DNA of 64,000 nucleotides from Phyto melanocephala (Eukaryota; Arthropoda; Insecta; Diptera; Rhinophoridae), in the NCBI GenBank assembly GCA_941918925.1, contig OW799233.1, positions 121,918,333 to 121,982,332 of the forward strand, in the 5' to 3' direction. The position numbers and the translations under genes were made by a program. Within the stretch, counting starts at the first letter, position 1. Each line of letters begins with the position of its first letter. Below the pieces are notes generated by a model that worked only from the letters and a program-made list of their open reading frames with translations, was not told the DNA's origin and made no database searches. Positions 10,926 to 21,499 of this stretch are shown piece by piece.

Positions 10926-11197
10926 CATAGCTAGATCGTCATCAAATCAAACCCTGATTCAGAATATATATACTTTATGGGGTCTAAAATGGATATTTCG
11001 ATGTGTTACAAACGGAATGACAAAATGAATATACCCCCACCATTTTTTTGGTGGCGGGTATAAAAAGATTATGCACGTAAATCTTAGTTTCTCAAAATTT
11101 TTAATATTCTTCTTACCCTAATTTTAACTTTCCAAAACATCGCTGTTGCTATCCGAGCTATCACGGAAAAGCATTAAACTTTCTTTTCCTCGCCAGT

Positions 11198-11374
11198 CTA
11201 TTTCAAATTACTTTCAAAGAAGTTGTTGTCTAGGTACTCTTGTGCACAAATCATAGTATTAATTTTAATTTTCTTTTCGGTGCGCTCACAAACCCTAGCC
11301 GCGGTTAGGAATGACTGACCGACAATAGAAAACAGCAGCCGGTGCATCTGATAATCATTTGCACAACATACCAA
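11198..11374 (-). pseudogene. hAT transposase C-terminal (dimerisation) relic
   Basis: A 58-codon open stretch ends at the stop at 11198-11200. It reads MHRLLFSIVGQSFLTAARVC, then ERTEKKIKIN and TMICAQEYLDNNFFE. The family signature at this place is SERLFSxAGxxLTxxRxRL followed by NMLVCxQDYL; order and spacing agree, though the usual SER is MHR. An in-frame stop lies just upstream (11375-11377), beyond which a weaker LLQFLLKKIIWL match continues. G+C is clearly higher than the flanks. No terminal repeats or target duplication found. It was too short for a 60-codon cut-off. Seen: the open frame; hAT identity by family pattern. Confidence 0.5.
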
Positions 11375-11379
11375 CTACA

Positions 11380-12882
11380 GCCATATTATTTTTTTTAAGA
11401 GGAATTGAAGCAGAACAGCACTATCTCGTGCTCATTCGCCTAGTCACTTTTCTGGGAGTGTAGATAACAGCAGATTTATTATTTTAGATGCTTCAGGAAT
11501 CACCAAAATGGTGAATTGTACAGATAGTCTACGGACTTCTATATGTGTCTGATCTTAGGGAGAGGAAGTTTTTTTGGAAAGTATTCTCTTTTTTGATTTA
11601 TTAAAGTTAGTCAATTAAATTTTGTGTTTGGTCAATTTCAAAATTAATTATGAATAAGGCCGTAATATTACATTTTCACGATATACGGCCATGCAATATA
11701 GTGTAACAAAGATCTTATACATTTTAATTTTAAATTATCATAAATATTGAAATCAAATAACTTGCTTTTTATGAAAAGATATCCCGTAGGTTCAAGTTGA
11801 TTACAAAATAGAAGAGTTTGATAATAAATCTATTTAATCCTTTGATAATTTGATAATTTTAATAATATACAGAAAGTAGGCAATAAAGTATACGTGTCTA
11901 ATCGTTTTTATTCAAAACCTTTACCCAAATTAAGAATATATAAACACAAGAATAAAGTGGGCATAAAAGTTGTTGCATCGCATAAATTTTATATATTAAA
12001 GTAATATAAGTCAAAAAACAACGTGTTTTGACAATGGGATGACAACGCGTATCTCTTAATTTTCTTGAAATGACCTAAGCAAAATTTTTCTTAAATATTT
12101 CTTGATTTTAAAAATTTTGTAGCATTTTAAATTACATTTACTATAGTTTTTTAAATTTACAGAAGATTTAGTATTTTCCAAGCGATTTTAATTTACTTAA
12201 ATTTGGTTTGAATACAATTGTTTCCTCAAAACCACTGAATTACTTTTTTAATGTACATAATGTTTATTTTTTTTTGTTTTAAGAAACTATAAAATACACA
12301 ACCCCTGTTAAAACATTCAACCCTTTAAGATCTTTTTTTCAGCGTATGCCAACTTTATATAAACCTGTTATCATGGTAGTATTTGTACGAATATAAAGTG
12401 ATGTTAAAGGAACAACAAAAAATTATTATTAACTATGTTTTTGAAATATCTATTTTATGGCTGATAAAGCTACTATTATTTCAAGAAAAAATTTGATTTG
12501 TTAAGGAATTTAATTTTTTTCCTCCTTGGATGCCAGCTTGATTATTCAAATGCTTTAAGTAAAAAATATTAAAATCGTGCCACAACAAATTACAGTTTAA
12601 GTGATTTTGTTTATTTAATATTTTCTATTAATTATAGCTTATGGAAATACTAAGATGGTTTGACAAAGTCTATAAGGCATATTATGAGCATCTGTATAAA
12701 AATGCCCCTTAAATGACGTGTGTTAGTTTGACATGAGTCGAAAGATAGTCGAAAATCATTTTGTCTTTTTACACAAGAAAATTTCTTCTTACATAGAATT
12801 TATCAGTTAGTCCCACGGACTAGTCCGTTACTTATGGGAAATTATGATTATGGTTGCTGCTTGGGAATTCAGTTTTTCATAT
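11380..12882. other. No gene seen
   Basis: Possible further hAT remnant up to about 11420, then A+T-rich sequence without recognisable coding or repeat structure. Confidence 0.45.
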
Positions 12883-12885
12883 GGA

Positions 12886-12974
12886 GCGCACAACATGTCA
12901 ATTGGGCATAGGGGTATACCTGTCATAATTTTGGGCTTTTAGTGCCCCTCCACATAAACCTAACCTAACTTAGT
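12886..12974 (+). mobile_element. LINE 3' tail, very short 5'-truncated copy
   Basis: GCGCACAACATGTCAATTGG, then GTATACCTGTCATAATTTTGGGCTTTTAGTGCCCCTCC and ACCTAACCTAA match the 3' end of the LINE at 25434-25516 (GTGCACAACATGCCAACTGG...) almost word for word. It is an independent insertion of the same LINE family, truncated to its 3' untranslated region. Confidence 0.75.
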
Positions 12975-13218
12975 GCCACGACAGTTATTGAGAATCTCTG
13001 TCTCAGAAATAACATACAATAAATATTATTTTGTATACAAAAGTATACTATGAAAAATAGTTTGTAATTCAACATGATGTTAACTGTAAGTGTCTACATT
13101 AAACGCATATGTTTTTTTTGTTTAAGAATAAACTTAACCTCATGTATACACACATTTGCAACATATGGCAACAAGGCCATAGTTAGCTTTTTTGAAGCAG
13201 GCAAGAGAAATTCGTTGC

Positions 13219-13402
13219 TTCCTCATAAATGCTCGTTTTTTTTTTTACAGGATTTGGGATACAGAGGAAGAAATTTTATACGTTATTCCTTTATCGCGAC
13301 TTTCGAAATTCCTTCGTTGAAAGAGTTGATAAAACACCTTGTGATGAGGATGAATTTGAATCTGTTACAAAGTATCCTGATTTTTTTAATATTATGAAAT
13401 GA
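13219..13402 (+). other. Unrecognised coding-like open frame
   Basis: From the ATG at about 13222 a frame of about 57 codons runs to a TGA at 13400-13402. Its second half is unlike the chance ORFs around it: YRDFRNSFVERVDKTPCDED, EFESVTKYPDFFNIMK, with an acidic patch. A pyrimidine run and ACAG directly precede GATTTGGGATAC (about 13251), so it could also be read as an exon starting at that acceptor. I do not recognise the family. It could be a host exon, a transposon relic, or chance. A longer overlapping frame (13074-13397) exists but its composition looks like a shadow. Confidence 0.25.
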
Positions 13403-14825
13403 TATATGCAAGTGCCCATTATCTCAATACTATTTAACTCTTTGTATCGATGCTATGATTCGATTTTGATTGTTTTTAAAATTGTTTTATATGTTACACT
13501 GTTGAATGTGGAATCAAGAGCTTAAAAAAAATTTAATTACATAACAGAAATAAAATCTACAGTATTCCACTAAACTACAGCTATCTATTCATATACACAA
13601 ATGACGCCACGAACGGTGGGAGCAAGGTGCTTGAAAAAACAATGCAGTTTTTAATTTGGTGTCAATCTACATCACCTAACGAGAAACAATTTTTTTTCTT
13701 TTATGAGAGAGTTTATATACCTTCCAAAAGGGATTAAGATAAAAAATCTAAAGGATGAAAATTCACTTAATAGAAGGCCTTTAATGAAAAGTCCTGCTGA
13801 TCTTTACCCTCAGTGCAGTGAATGCAACACGAAGACAACAACTTTAAACCATGCACTCTAAAAACAAAAACAAACATAAGACTTTTAAAATACTACTAAC
13901 CAATACCACCAGTATAACCCAGACTTCTTGTGGTCTTAATAAACAAAATATACACAGAAAAACTTTATATAAATCACTTACAAAAACCTTATTTTCATTT
14001 TACACAAAATGTGCAAAAATTAATAGAAAATAGTATAGATTTTTAAAACATAAGAATTAGAAGTTTAAAAAGGACTATAATAAAATATAAATTATTTTAA
14101 TATTCCCTAATTTATAGGAATAGTTGCTGGGAAGTTATAATTATAATAAATAATAAAGTTAATCCATACTCTTACTTGTTCTGTTTAGTTTTTTTATTTA
14201 TTGTTTTGTTTTGTAAAATCTATGTTAAATATTATTTATTGCTTTATTTCAAATTTGGAAAACTTTTGTTGATTCATATGCGTGTGCTTTAGTACACATA
14301 CTAGTATAAAGTGTCAATACAATATTTATATTAATTTATTATATTTGTTGAATATGTGTGTCATGGTTTTTATTAACAAAAAAAAAGGAAAATTTTCATA
14401 TTTTTATATTTATTATTAATATTTTAAGGTAGTTATTTCAGGCGTACAAAATCTCTTCAGCTGAACTTTCAATACAAATATACTAGAGCAAACAGCTTCA
14501 CGCTCTACTGCTTTACTCACCCACCTGTACATGTACAGCGTAGGTAAATATACTTTTCACAAATTAACAAATGAAGAAAGAGGTAAAAAATCTCTTGATA
14601 GGGGAGACTTTAAATGATACCTTGGGTTGACCTGAATTTGAACAAACTCACTTTAAGGAAATTAAATTTAAAGAAATTTAAAAAATATTAACTTTAGTTA
14701 ATATTAAAGTGCTTATCCAAATTACGGGTAATACTAATTTAGCATAAAGGCCTATTATGGACAAACGAAAGGAGGATTATAGAAGGATCCCAAGATGACT
14801 GTGTATCAATAAGAAGCTTTTACGT
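13403..14825. other. No gene seen
   Basis: A+T-rich. Short basic ORFs (for example near 13851) are lysine/asparagine-rich by composition. No repeat recognised. Confidence 0.4.
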
Positions 14826-14926
14826 TGTTGCAACATAGTTCGGCACTTTATTGAAGACAAAGCTGATGTGGCCATTAATTTTAATGTTAAGCATTACAAG
14901 TCAGTGTTTTCTGGCAGTAATGATTA
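14801..14926 (+). other. Short coding-like open frame
   Basis: Frame reads CINKKLLRCCNIVRHFIEDK then ADVAINFNVKHYKSVFSGSN and a stop at about 14926, 42 codons in all. Composition is more balanced than neighbours, but no family is recognised and no convincing splice signals are seen. Possibly a transposon relic. Confidence 0.2.
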
Positions 14927-15001
14927 AATGTCCTAGATATTTTTAAATAGTTAATTGGGTAGACAAATTTTGCGTTCTAATCACTCTAGCCTCTACTGTT
15001 A

Positions 15002-15110
15002 ACTAGCAGAACACGTACCGCTTTGCTGGCACTTTCAAAGTTTTTGCATATTATTTATTACAAGGTAGATTTTAATATTGTCTGCCACCGTTTGTTAGAT
15101 ATTTTGTACA
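15002..15110. repeat. Dispersed repeat, pair of 6375-6480
   Basis: Same word order as the 6375 copy (TAGCAGAAC, ACCGC, TTGCT, ATTATTTATT, GCCACC, GTTAGA). Unclassified. Confidence 0.5.
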
Positions 15111-15399
15111 TGTGAGGGTGCCACTCCGCCTTCTACGACTTATACTGCTTAAGTGCAAAAAATCATATACAGTGTTGCATTTTTGAGTTGTTTCTGGTCC
15201 ATAAAATAACGTATCCAACACATACAATTTTAGTAGCTCAAACTAAGATTCAACCAGAAAACAGTTCACCAGAAATTACATAAAATGTATTTTATTGTAT
15301 AAAATTGTATTGGTATGGCGGTACTCCCTGTTTATAAGAGTTTTAAAACTTCTTATTCATAAATGCACACGAAGGCATAAATAACGCCTTCTCCCAATA

Positions 15400-15716
15400 T
15401 AAAATAGTTAGCCATTATTGATGTGCTTCAAAATGCATGAAAATGCGTGCCAAAAAATATTAAACAATTCATGTAAACAAACATTATTAACTCATGAAAC
15501 ATAAGCTTATTTTTATCTACTATGCAAGCGTTCTATCCACTTATTAGAATAAAGCGAATTTTATAAATATGCACATAAAAACACATGCTCTCCAAATCAT
15601 TGGAGACGTATCAACGTTAATGTTCAAATTATGCATGTTTCACCTAAATTGAATCGCTTCATCATGGGTTTAAGTCATGCATTTATTATTTCTTTGCATG
15701 GCTTTTTTTGCTGGGT
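15400..15716. mobile_element. MITE family copy related to 48181-48540
   Basis: Words line up in order with 48290-48520: GATGTGCTTCAAAATGCATG, TTCATGTAAACAAAC, CTCATGAAACATAAG, CTTATTAGAA, ACATAAAAACACATGCTCTC, TTTCACCTAAATTGAAT. It ends at CTTTTTTTGCTGGG (15703-15716), the reverse complement of the CCCAGCAAAAAAAG start of the other copy, followed by TA. The TA-flanked CCCAGC end suggests the Tc1/mariner superfamily. The left end is unclear. Confidence 0.5.
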
Positions 15717-15719
15717 AGG

Positions 15720-16485
15720 ATGGAAGCTCAAGCATTACCTGTTTTTGACTGAAATCGTACAATGAGTTTTTGTATCGGCGATATTAGTTTCCCAGTTTCG
15801 ATCGTCTTGATATTTAGTTAGAATACGGCAAATAACACAAGAGTTAAATGCACAAAGTTGTAAGACTATAAATGTAATAGTTTTCTAGGTATCGCATAGA
15901 AAGCAGTTTCTTTATGTGGAAAGCGCCAGTTTGCCAATTCGGTGCAGTCTTTCTTAAGTGATGCGATTATCAATGAACGACTTTTGTTTTTTGTTTGTTT
16001 AAATAAGCAACAATCTATATAAATTTATGAACAAAAAGGTATGGCTTGAATCCAACCAGATCTGTGTTCTGTAGTAAGAAAATATTTAACTGTTAATAGA
16101 AACAATACATTCATATGTACATGGTCCTTTAAAATAAAATAAAAATTATATTTTAGGTATTGTACTTAACAAAACTTTTTGTTTATTTCTGTCAACATAG
16201 TAGTTTAATTATTTGTATAAAATTAAGCACGTTTTACAAGCATCATCAGGAATAGATACCCACACACGTACAAATATAATTGCACACCAGCAAATGCATA
16301 CGTAGTACGTTATTCGTACATACACAGAGGATATAATAAAAACATGTTTTGTATTATAAACTCATAAGTAATATCCTGTTGAGGAAATAAAATACAAAAT
16401 AAAATAAGAATTTTTGGATCATTGACTAGCGTAGAAGCTTATAACAGCAACTTGTTTTAAAAAACACATTCTCCTAAATGTATTT
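15720..16485. other. No gene seen
   Basis: A+T-rich sequence, nothing recognised. Confidence 0.4.
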
Positions 16486-16486
16486 A

Positions 16487-17065
16487 CCCAGCGGTAAAAA
16501 CAAGGCCTTCTAGTTTATCAGACATAAGGACTTCATTACCCATTTCATTTTCATTTATTTTTTACCCGCCTTGGGAGCACACTCGCTTCTAATAACTGGG
16601 TTTCTGGAAAACCTTTTGATAATGGCCACTGTACAATACTTTGCGTATACACCTGTTTAAAGATTCCCGATTTTTTAATTTTAATAAAATTTAGGCTTTT
16701 TCTATCTTTAGTAAACGCTTTATATATTTTTGAACATATTTTTATTTTTTTCATAACTTTTATGAGCTTAGCGCTATAAAACTCGATCCATTGAAGCTTT
16801 TTTTATTATTTTCTTTTAAATATATATATATTTTTGATTTTTTGTTGTTGTTGTTGTTGCCAATAAAAAAAACCGATACATACAAGAAGGTAAATCTTTC
16901 CCTCCTTGTTAAACCGTAGGGGTTATTACGACTATCGAATCTTAAGAACAGAGTTCGAATAGAGAAGGCTTTAAAGAGCAGAGATTTCAAATCTAAAAGA
17001 AGGTGTAAATCTGTTTTCCAAAAGGCCTTAAATATAAAGCCCTGTTGACGTTTACCGCTGGGTAT
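16487..17065. mobile_element. MITE with TA-flanked inverted repeats
   Basis: Left end TA-CCCAGCGGTAAA (about 16487) and right end TTTACCGCTGGG-TA (ending about 17065) are perfect 12-bp inverted repeats flanked by TA on both sides, as expected for Tc1/mariner-type insertion. AAGGCCTT-like words lie just inside both ends. The 580-bp interior has only unrecognised minus-strand frames (near 16551 and 16760) with no DDE motif. Ends are seen; superfamily is inferred. Confidence 0.55.
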
Positions 17066-17759
17066 TTATTTATTAATATGTTTGCGATTTTATGTGTGTT
17101 TTTTAATGCAAAAATCTCTTTATGGGTGACTTGTTTTTAAAAATGAATTTTGTTTTTAATGCAAACTCTAAATAATTTATTATTTGTTTAAGGTAATAAA
17201 AAATTAGTTGAATAATAATAATAAATTGAAAATTTCAACATACTCAAATATGGTGGCAAGAACTTGTGGCAACATGTTTGTTTAGAAAGTTTCAAAACTT
17301 TAAGAAAATATATAAAATAAAGGAAAATCAGTTTTAATTTGTATTTAAACTAATAAAAACAAAATGAAATTTTAACATATTTAAAGGTAAACTGAAGATT
17401 AATGAAATTTTATGAACAAATTTTAAATGTTAAATTAAGCTCGTTCTTTTTATTTCATTTTTGTATTTTTTGTAAAGAGCCCTTTTTCTTTTTCACGTTT
17501 TGGCATATTTTCCAGTGGCATGCTTCGGATTATTCGACACTCTGTTTCGCTTTAGAAACAAAAAACCACTCATTCAGACTTTCAATTGAACTAAAATAGA
17601 ACGGCACAGAATGTACAAACTAATTCTGGCTTAAAAGTTGCTCTTATATGAGGGGAAAGTTTTACTTAAACTCCATTTTTTCAATATTATTTAAATATTA
17701 TCGCCATAATAAAATAAATAATATTCTATTTTCAATAAATTTTCTAAATTCTGGCTTTC
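17066..17759. other. No gene seen
   Basis: A+T-rich. The plus-strand frame at 17402-17599 is Phe-rich by composition and unrecognised. Confidence 0.4.
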
Positions 17760-17820
17760 AAAGTCATAGGTTTCGTTATTTTTAAAATAAAAGATTATTT
17801 ATTTCATTTTATAATCCGAC

Positions 17821-17849
17821 GTTTCGTTGGTATTTGCCAACTCCTTCAG
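17821..17849 (-). repeat. Penelope-type hairpin module
   Basis: On the minus strand CTGAAGGA, then GTTGG-CAAATA-CCAAC stem and GAAACGTCGGATTA. CTGAAGGAG with a stem and CGAAACGTCGG is a widespread terminal signature of Penelope-like elements. Borders of the element were not resolved. Confidence 0.45.
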
Positions 17850-18049
17850 CGATTTATTTATTAAAATCAATCTGGCAACACATACGTACAAAATTTAAAT
17901 GAGATAGGATTACTAAAATTAGTTAAGAGTTTAAATTAAACAATTGGTTTTAAATAAATCCTTTAGATTTTCTTTGTTTAAAATTTCACAGATGAGTATA
18001 AAGTGGACAAGACACAAAATACAAACTTAATAAATTAAAAAATGTAAAA

Positions 18050-18160
18050 AATAAAGCATTCCGATCAAAGAGTGCTGATGATGAAACCGTAGCTGGTTTC
18101 GAAAATATATTCCACTAGGCTGGTGTCGGGATTAAAACTTACTTTTCCAGTACATTGTTT
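18050..18160 (+). repeat. Penelope-type hairpin module with hammerhead-like core
   Basis: CTGATGAT (18075), stem GAAACC (18083-18088) with GTAGCT loop and GGTTTC (18095-18100), then GAAA (18101-18104), then CTGGTGTC (18120-18127). ATTCCGA upstream (about 18058) can pair with TCGGGAT downstream of GTC, as stem I would. Copies of the same module lie at 28510-28600, 59055-59140 and, truncated, at 51675-51715. Sequence elements are seen; ribozyme function is only a hypothesis, because stem III does not fold cleanly by eye. Confidence 0.45.
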
Positions 18161-18169
18161 CATTATCAC

Positions 18170-19125
18170 AAATAAAAATTGATTTCTTCATAAATATAAT
18201 GATGAGAAATTTAGTATTACAATGAACTAGAGCCAGAATAAAAATAATAAAGTCTATAAATAATATTTGTAAAATTTTTTTAAATATATTTTTGAGCCAA
18301 CCTTTGTTCCCTTCAATGTAGACATTATGTAGCGACCCACCGACACATAACAGTCGAACTTTTCCTTAAAACAAATTGTGTTTTTTATTTAAAAATTATT
18401 TATGAATTTAAGCTAAGGCACAAAATATTATTACAGATAAAACGTCACATAACTGAATTAGACTTAAAAGAAATCTTTCTGCAAAGCAAATTAGCATTAG
18501 TTTGGTATCAAATAAATTCTCTAGATTTGAACACGCTTAACCAGCAAAAGAGTCTTTTTTTTTTTAATTTAAAATTTATTTTAAACAAATTAATTATGTG
18601 AAGCCTTGTTAAAAGAATTACAACACCCACATCTTAAAGATTTTTAAGAAATAAAAAAGAGCCTTATATAATTTAATAATGGAATGACAAAGCAATACCC
18701 AAGCGATATAAGAAAAATATTAATTAAATTATATAAAAGAATTCTTACAACTTTGTAGATTTTTTATCCTTAGGAGCAAAGATTTAAAAAAAAAACAAAA
18801 AACCACAAACATCAAATAAAATATCTTCTTTATTTAGGCTAAAATACCACAACATCAACGAAATAAACAACATTAAAACTTATTTTAAGTGAATAATTAA
18901 CAAAAATAAAAGAAAACCTAGAAAAAAAAATATTATGGCAATAAGAACAACAAAAGCGGGAAAACATTAAAAACACAAGAACAACAGCAAAAAATAACAA
19001 AACCCAAAGAATATTATTAGTTTATTTTTTTTTAATTCGCCTCAAGTCGTACACACACATACACGCTTTTGTATTTTAGCCAATAAAGCAGAACTGAAAT
19101 GAGAATACAATCTGACTTTGCCAAC
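18170..19125. other. No gene seen
   Basis: Very A-rich sequence (AACAACAA-type tracts near 18840-19010). Nothing recognised. Confidence 0.4.
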
Positions 19126-19127
19126 AC

Positions 19128-19254
19128 TTACCCACTGGCAAATTAGTTCCAACAATTTGTATTCCATAAAGATGTATGTCTTCTATCCTAAACAGTTAAA
19201 AAAATAAAATATTAAAATACTGACTGCTCTTTATCATTTTCCTACTGGGTATCT
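19128..19254. mobile_element. Possible tiny MITE
   Basis: TACCCACTGGCAAAT at 19128 and TTCCTACTGGGTA ending at about 19251 are imperfect inverted repeats of the same TACCCAG type as at 16487. About 125 bp long. Weak. Confidence 0.3.
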
Positions 19255-19255
19255 T

Positions 19256-20812
19256 TATAAATATGTTTATGCATTCAACTGTTTTTATGAATATATAACA
19301 ATAAAAAATATAGGTGTGTGAGTCAAAAATGACAACGATGTTGTAATCAAGCAATGATATGAATAAAAACTTTTTCTTAAAAATCCTTTTTTAAAAGCTT
19401 TTCGTATGTAACTTTTTCAATTCCGATTCACGTAATAAAATAATAGGATTAAAGCATAAAATAAGAGTTAAAAGTCACACAAAACAAACTGCGTACATAC
19501 ACATACATAAATACCACAACAACACACATGCACTTATTTAATCTGAATAGCAGCCACAGCAAACGTTAACATTGTTTCAATGATACTTTAAGTTAAACAA
19601 TGTTCGTGTAAAAACTGTATACGGAAATGTTACCCATACATAGAAACATTAATTCTTGTAAACGGGGTCGAAAAGAAGAAGAAAAAAAAAATCTTGCAAG
19701 CAAATTATAAGCTAGTGATTCTTAAACGAGAGTAAAATTGCTATATGAACAGAATATTTTGCAAATTGTTATTGATTAAGTCATATCTATACTACAGATA
19801 TCTGGTTCGCATAACATTCGATAAGGCTTTATTAATCTGTAAATAATTACTCGATTTATATAAATAAATTTTATCTCTATATAAATAAGCTTTAAGTGCT
19901 AAAATAATGTTTATATGGGAACCGCTGCCTAAACCAAACTTTTCTTAAAATACATGTTTGAGCATTTGTTGCGCCTTGTTGTTAATCGTTACTTTTGGCT
20001 TAATATGGAATGGGGGAAAGGGTCAGAAAGGCTAAAGATGCTGTGTTATGTTGAACCAGCACTTTATAGCCACGTGTGTGTAAAATTTAAAGAGCAAAAC
20101 TTTTCATTTCTCATGTGTGTGGGCTTGGTTGGATTCAATAAATTTTTACAAACTTTATGTTTTATATGTTTATGAACAAAAAAAAAAGCACAAGAAAAAT
20201 CATCACTATTATCATCAACGCCATGTAGGTTTATAAGTTTTTGTTTCTGATATAAGAATAAGTATTTTTTCATAACTTGGGATGTTGCGAAAGTAATTCA
20301 TTGAAATTTTCCAGCAAATTTTCCACAAACTGCACATTTCTAAATGATTGATATAGTTTGTTGAAAAGCAAAAGGCTCTAAGATACCATTTATGATGAAT
20401 TTAAGTTGTAAATATAAATTACAGATCGCAACAATTTTGTGCTTGTGCCTTCTATTCCATTCTTTTTTTCTTATCTGTTTTATATTTTTTTTATATTTTT
20501 TCATTTGTTTCCACCGAAAATTGTATAAACGGACAGACTTCATTCAGTTATTGTACTGCATACCTGAAAATGTACTAAGTATGTCTGTCTATATATACTG
20601 CTTATTATATGAGCACTAAAAAGGAATACAAATTTGTTTCAACAGTATTATGTTTTGTTATATTTTTATATTTTACTTGGTGCTATCCATTTTTGCAACT
20701 CGATAAGGGGCACACTATTAGGCAGCTCCTCGTAGGGATGAAACAAACGCTTATAATTTGAAAAAAATAGGCCCATAAAGTGGATATATTCCTTATAAAT
20801 TTTAGACAAAGC
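19256..20812. other. No gene seen
   Basis: A+T-rich with scattered CA/CATA words. Overlapping ORFs on both strands at 19954-20619 have low-complexity composition and no recognisable domain. Confidence 0.4.
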
Positions 20813-21191
20813 TGACCTTCTCCGAGAAAAGGGACCTAGTGTGTCGAAAAACGGGTTTGGACTTAAGAGTGGATTCTAGTACCTTAAAGGGTGTCGAATA
20901 AGATAAAATAAGTTAGATTTCTGATAAAAATTTATTTACCATATAAAAACGTTCAAAACGGTCTCTGGTTGCGTCTTAAGAATCAAGTATCGAGAGCATA
21001 ACAAACAAAGGTATTGTCATACTTAAAGCAAATAAAAAAAGGTGTCACCACATAGGCATGACGTAACCAAAGACTGTGAGACATAACCATACCAAATCGC
21101 ATCTTCTAACTGAAGGCGTATCCACAGTGATAATGCGTTTTGCACAAAATTTAATGTTCACACACTAGGTCCCTTTTCTCGGAGAAGGTCA
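20813..21191. mobile_element. DNA-transposon MITE with perfect 32-bp terminal inverted repeats
   Basis: 20813-20844 (starting TGACCTTCTCCGAGAAAAGG) is the exact reverse complement of 21160-21191 (ending CTCGGAGAAGGTCA). All 32 bases pair, so the 379-bp element is young or under conversion. No 8-bp, TTAA or TA duplication is seen at the borders, so the superfamily is open. The interior has no ORF of note. Confidence 0.7.
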
Positions 21192-21499
21192 TGTATTTTT
21201 CTAAAGCTGCTAATCAACTTCTGGACACGGAAAAGATAAATATATATAGGCCGTAGTTTTGAAAATTACTTCTGAGAAAAACTGACAAATCTGTTGGAAA
21301 TTGATTAAGATACATGCACAAAATACAAATGCTTCGGTGTTTATTTTAAAATTTAAAAACGTAATGCGATTGTTTTCAGATTTTCATCAAAAAGAAGCGA
21401 TATTGATAAGAAAAGAAAAGGATTGTCTCGTGAAATATAATACTCAATATATAAATCTAAAATTTTTTTTGTCAACACTACAAAATGGCGTACAATAAG

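Larger units (their letters stand above)
7717..11062 (-). mobile_element. Family A repeat, copy 2 (composite)
   Basis: The cap ACAAGTAAGAGCACTATATT starts near 7717; the hairpin ATTCGGC-TGT-GCCGAAT is 7734-7750; subterminal TTTTATACCCACCACCAA is at about 7752-7769. The far end is TTGGTGGCGGGTATAA at about 11062. It holds a captured mariner (7861-8467), an extra segment (8640-8958) also found in copy 3, a second partial captured mariner (8987-9327), then the 288-bp array (unit starts 9511, 9799, 10087, 10375). The sequence after the mariner occurs twice (8468-8640 and 9328-9500), so this copy is a fusion of two family A pieces. No functional coding region. Confidence 0.85.
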
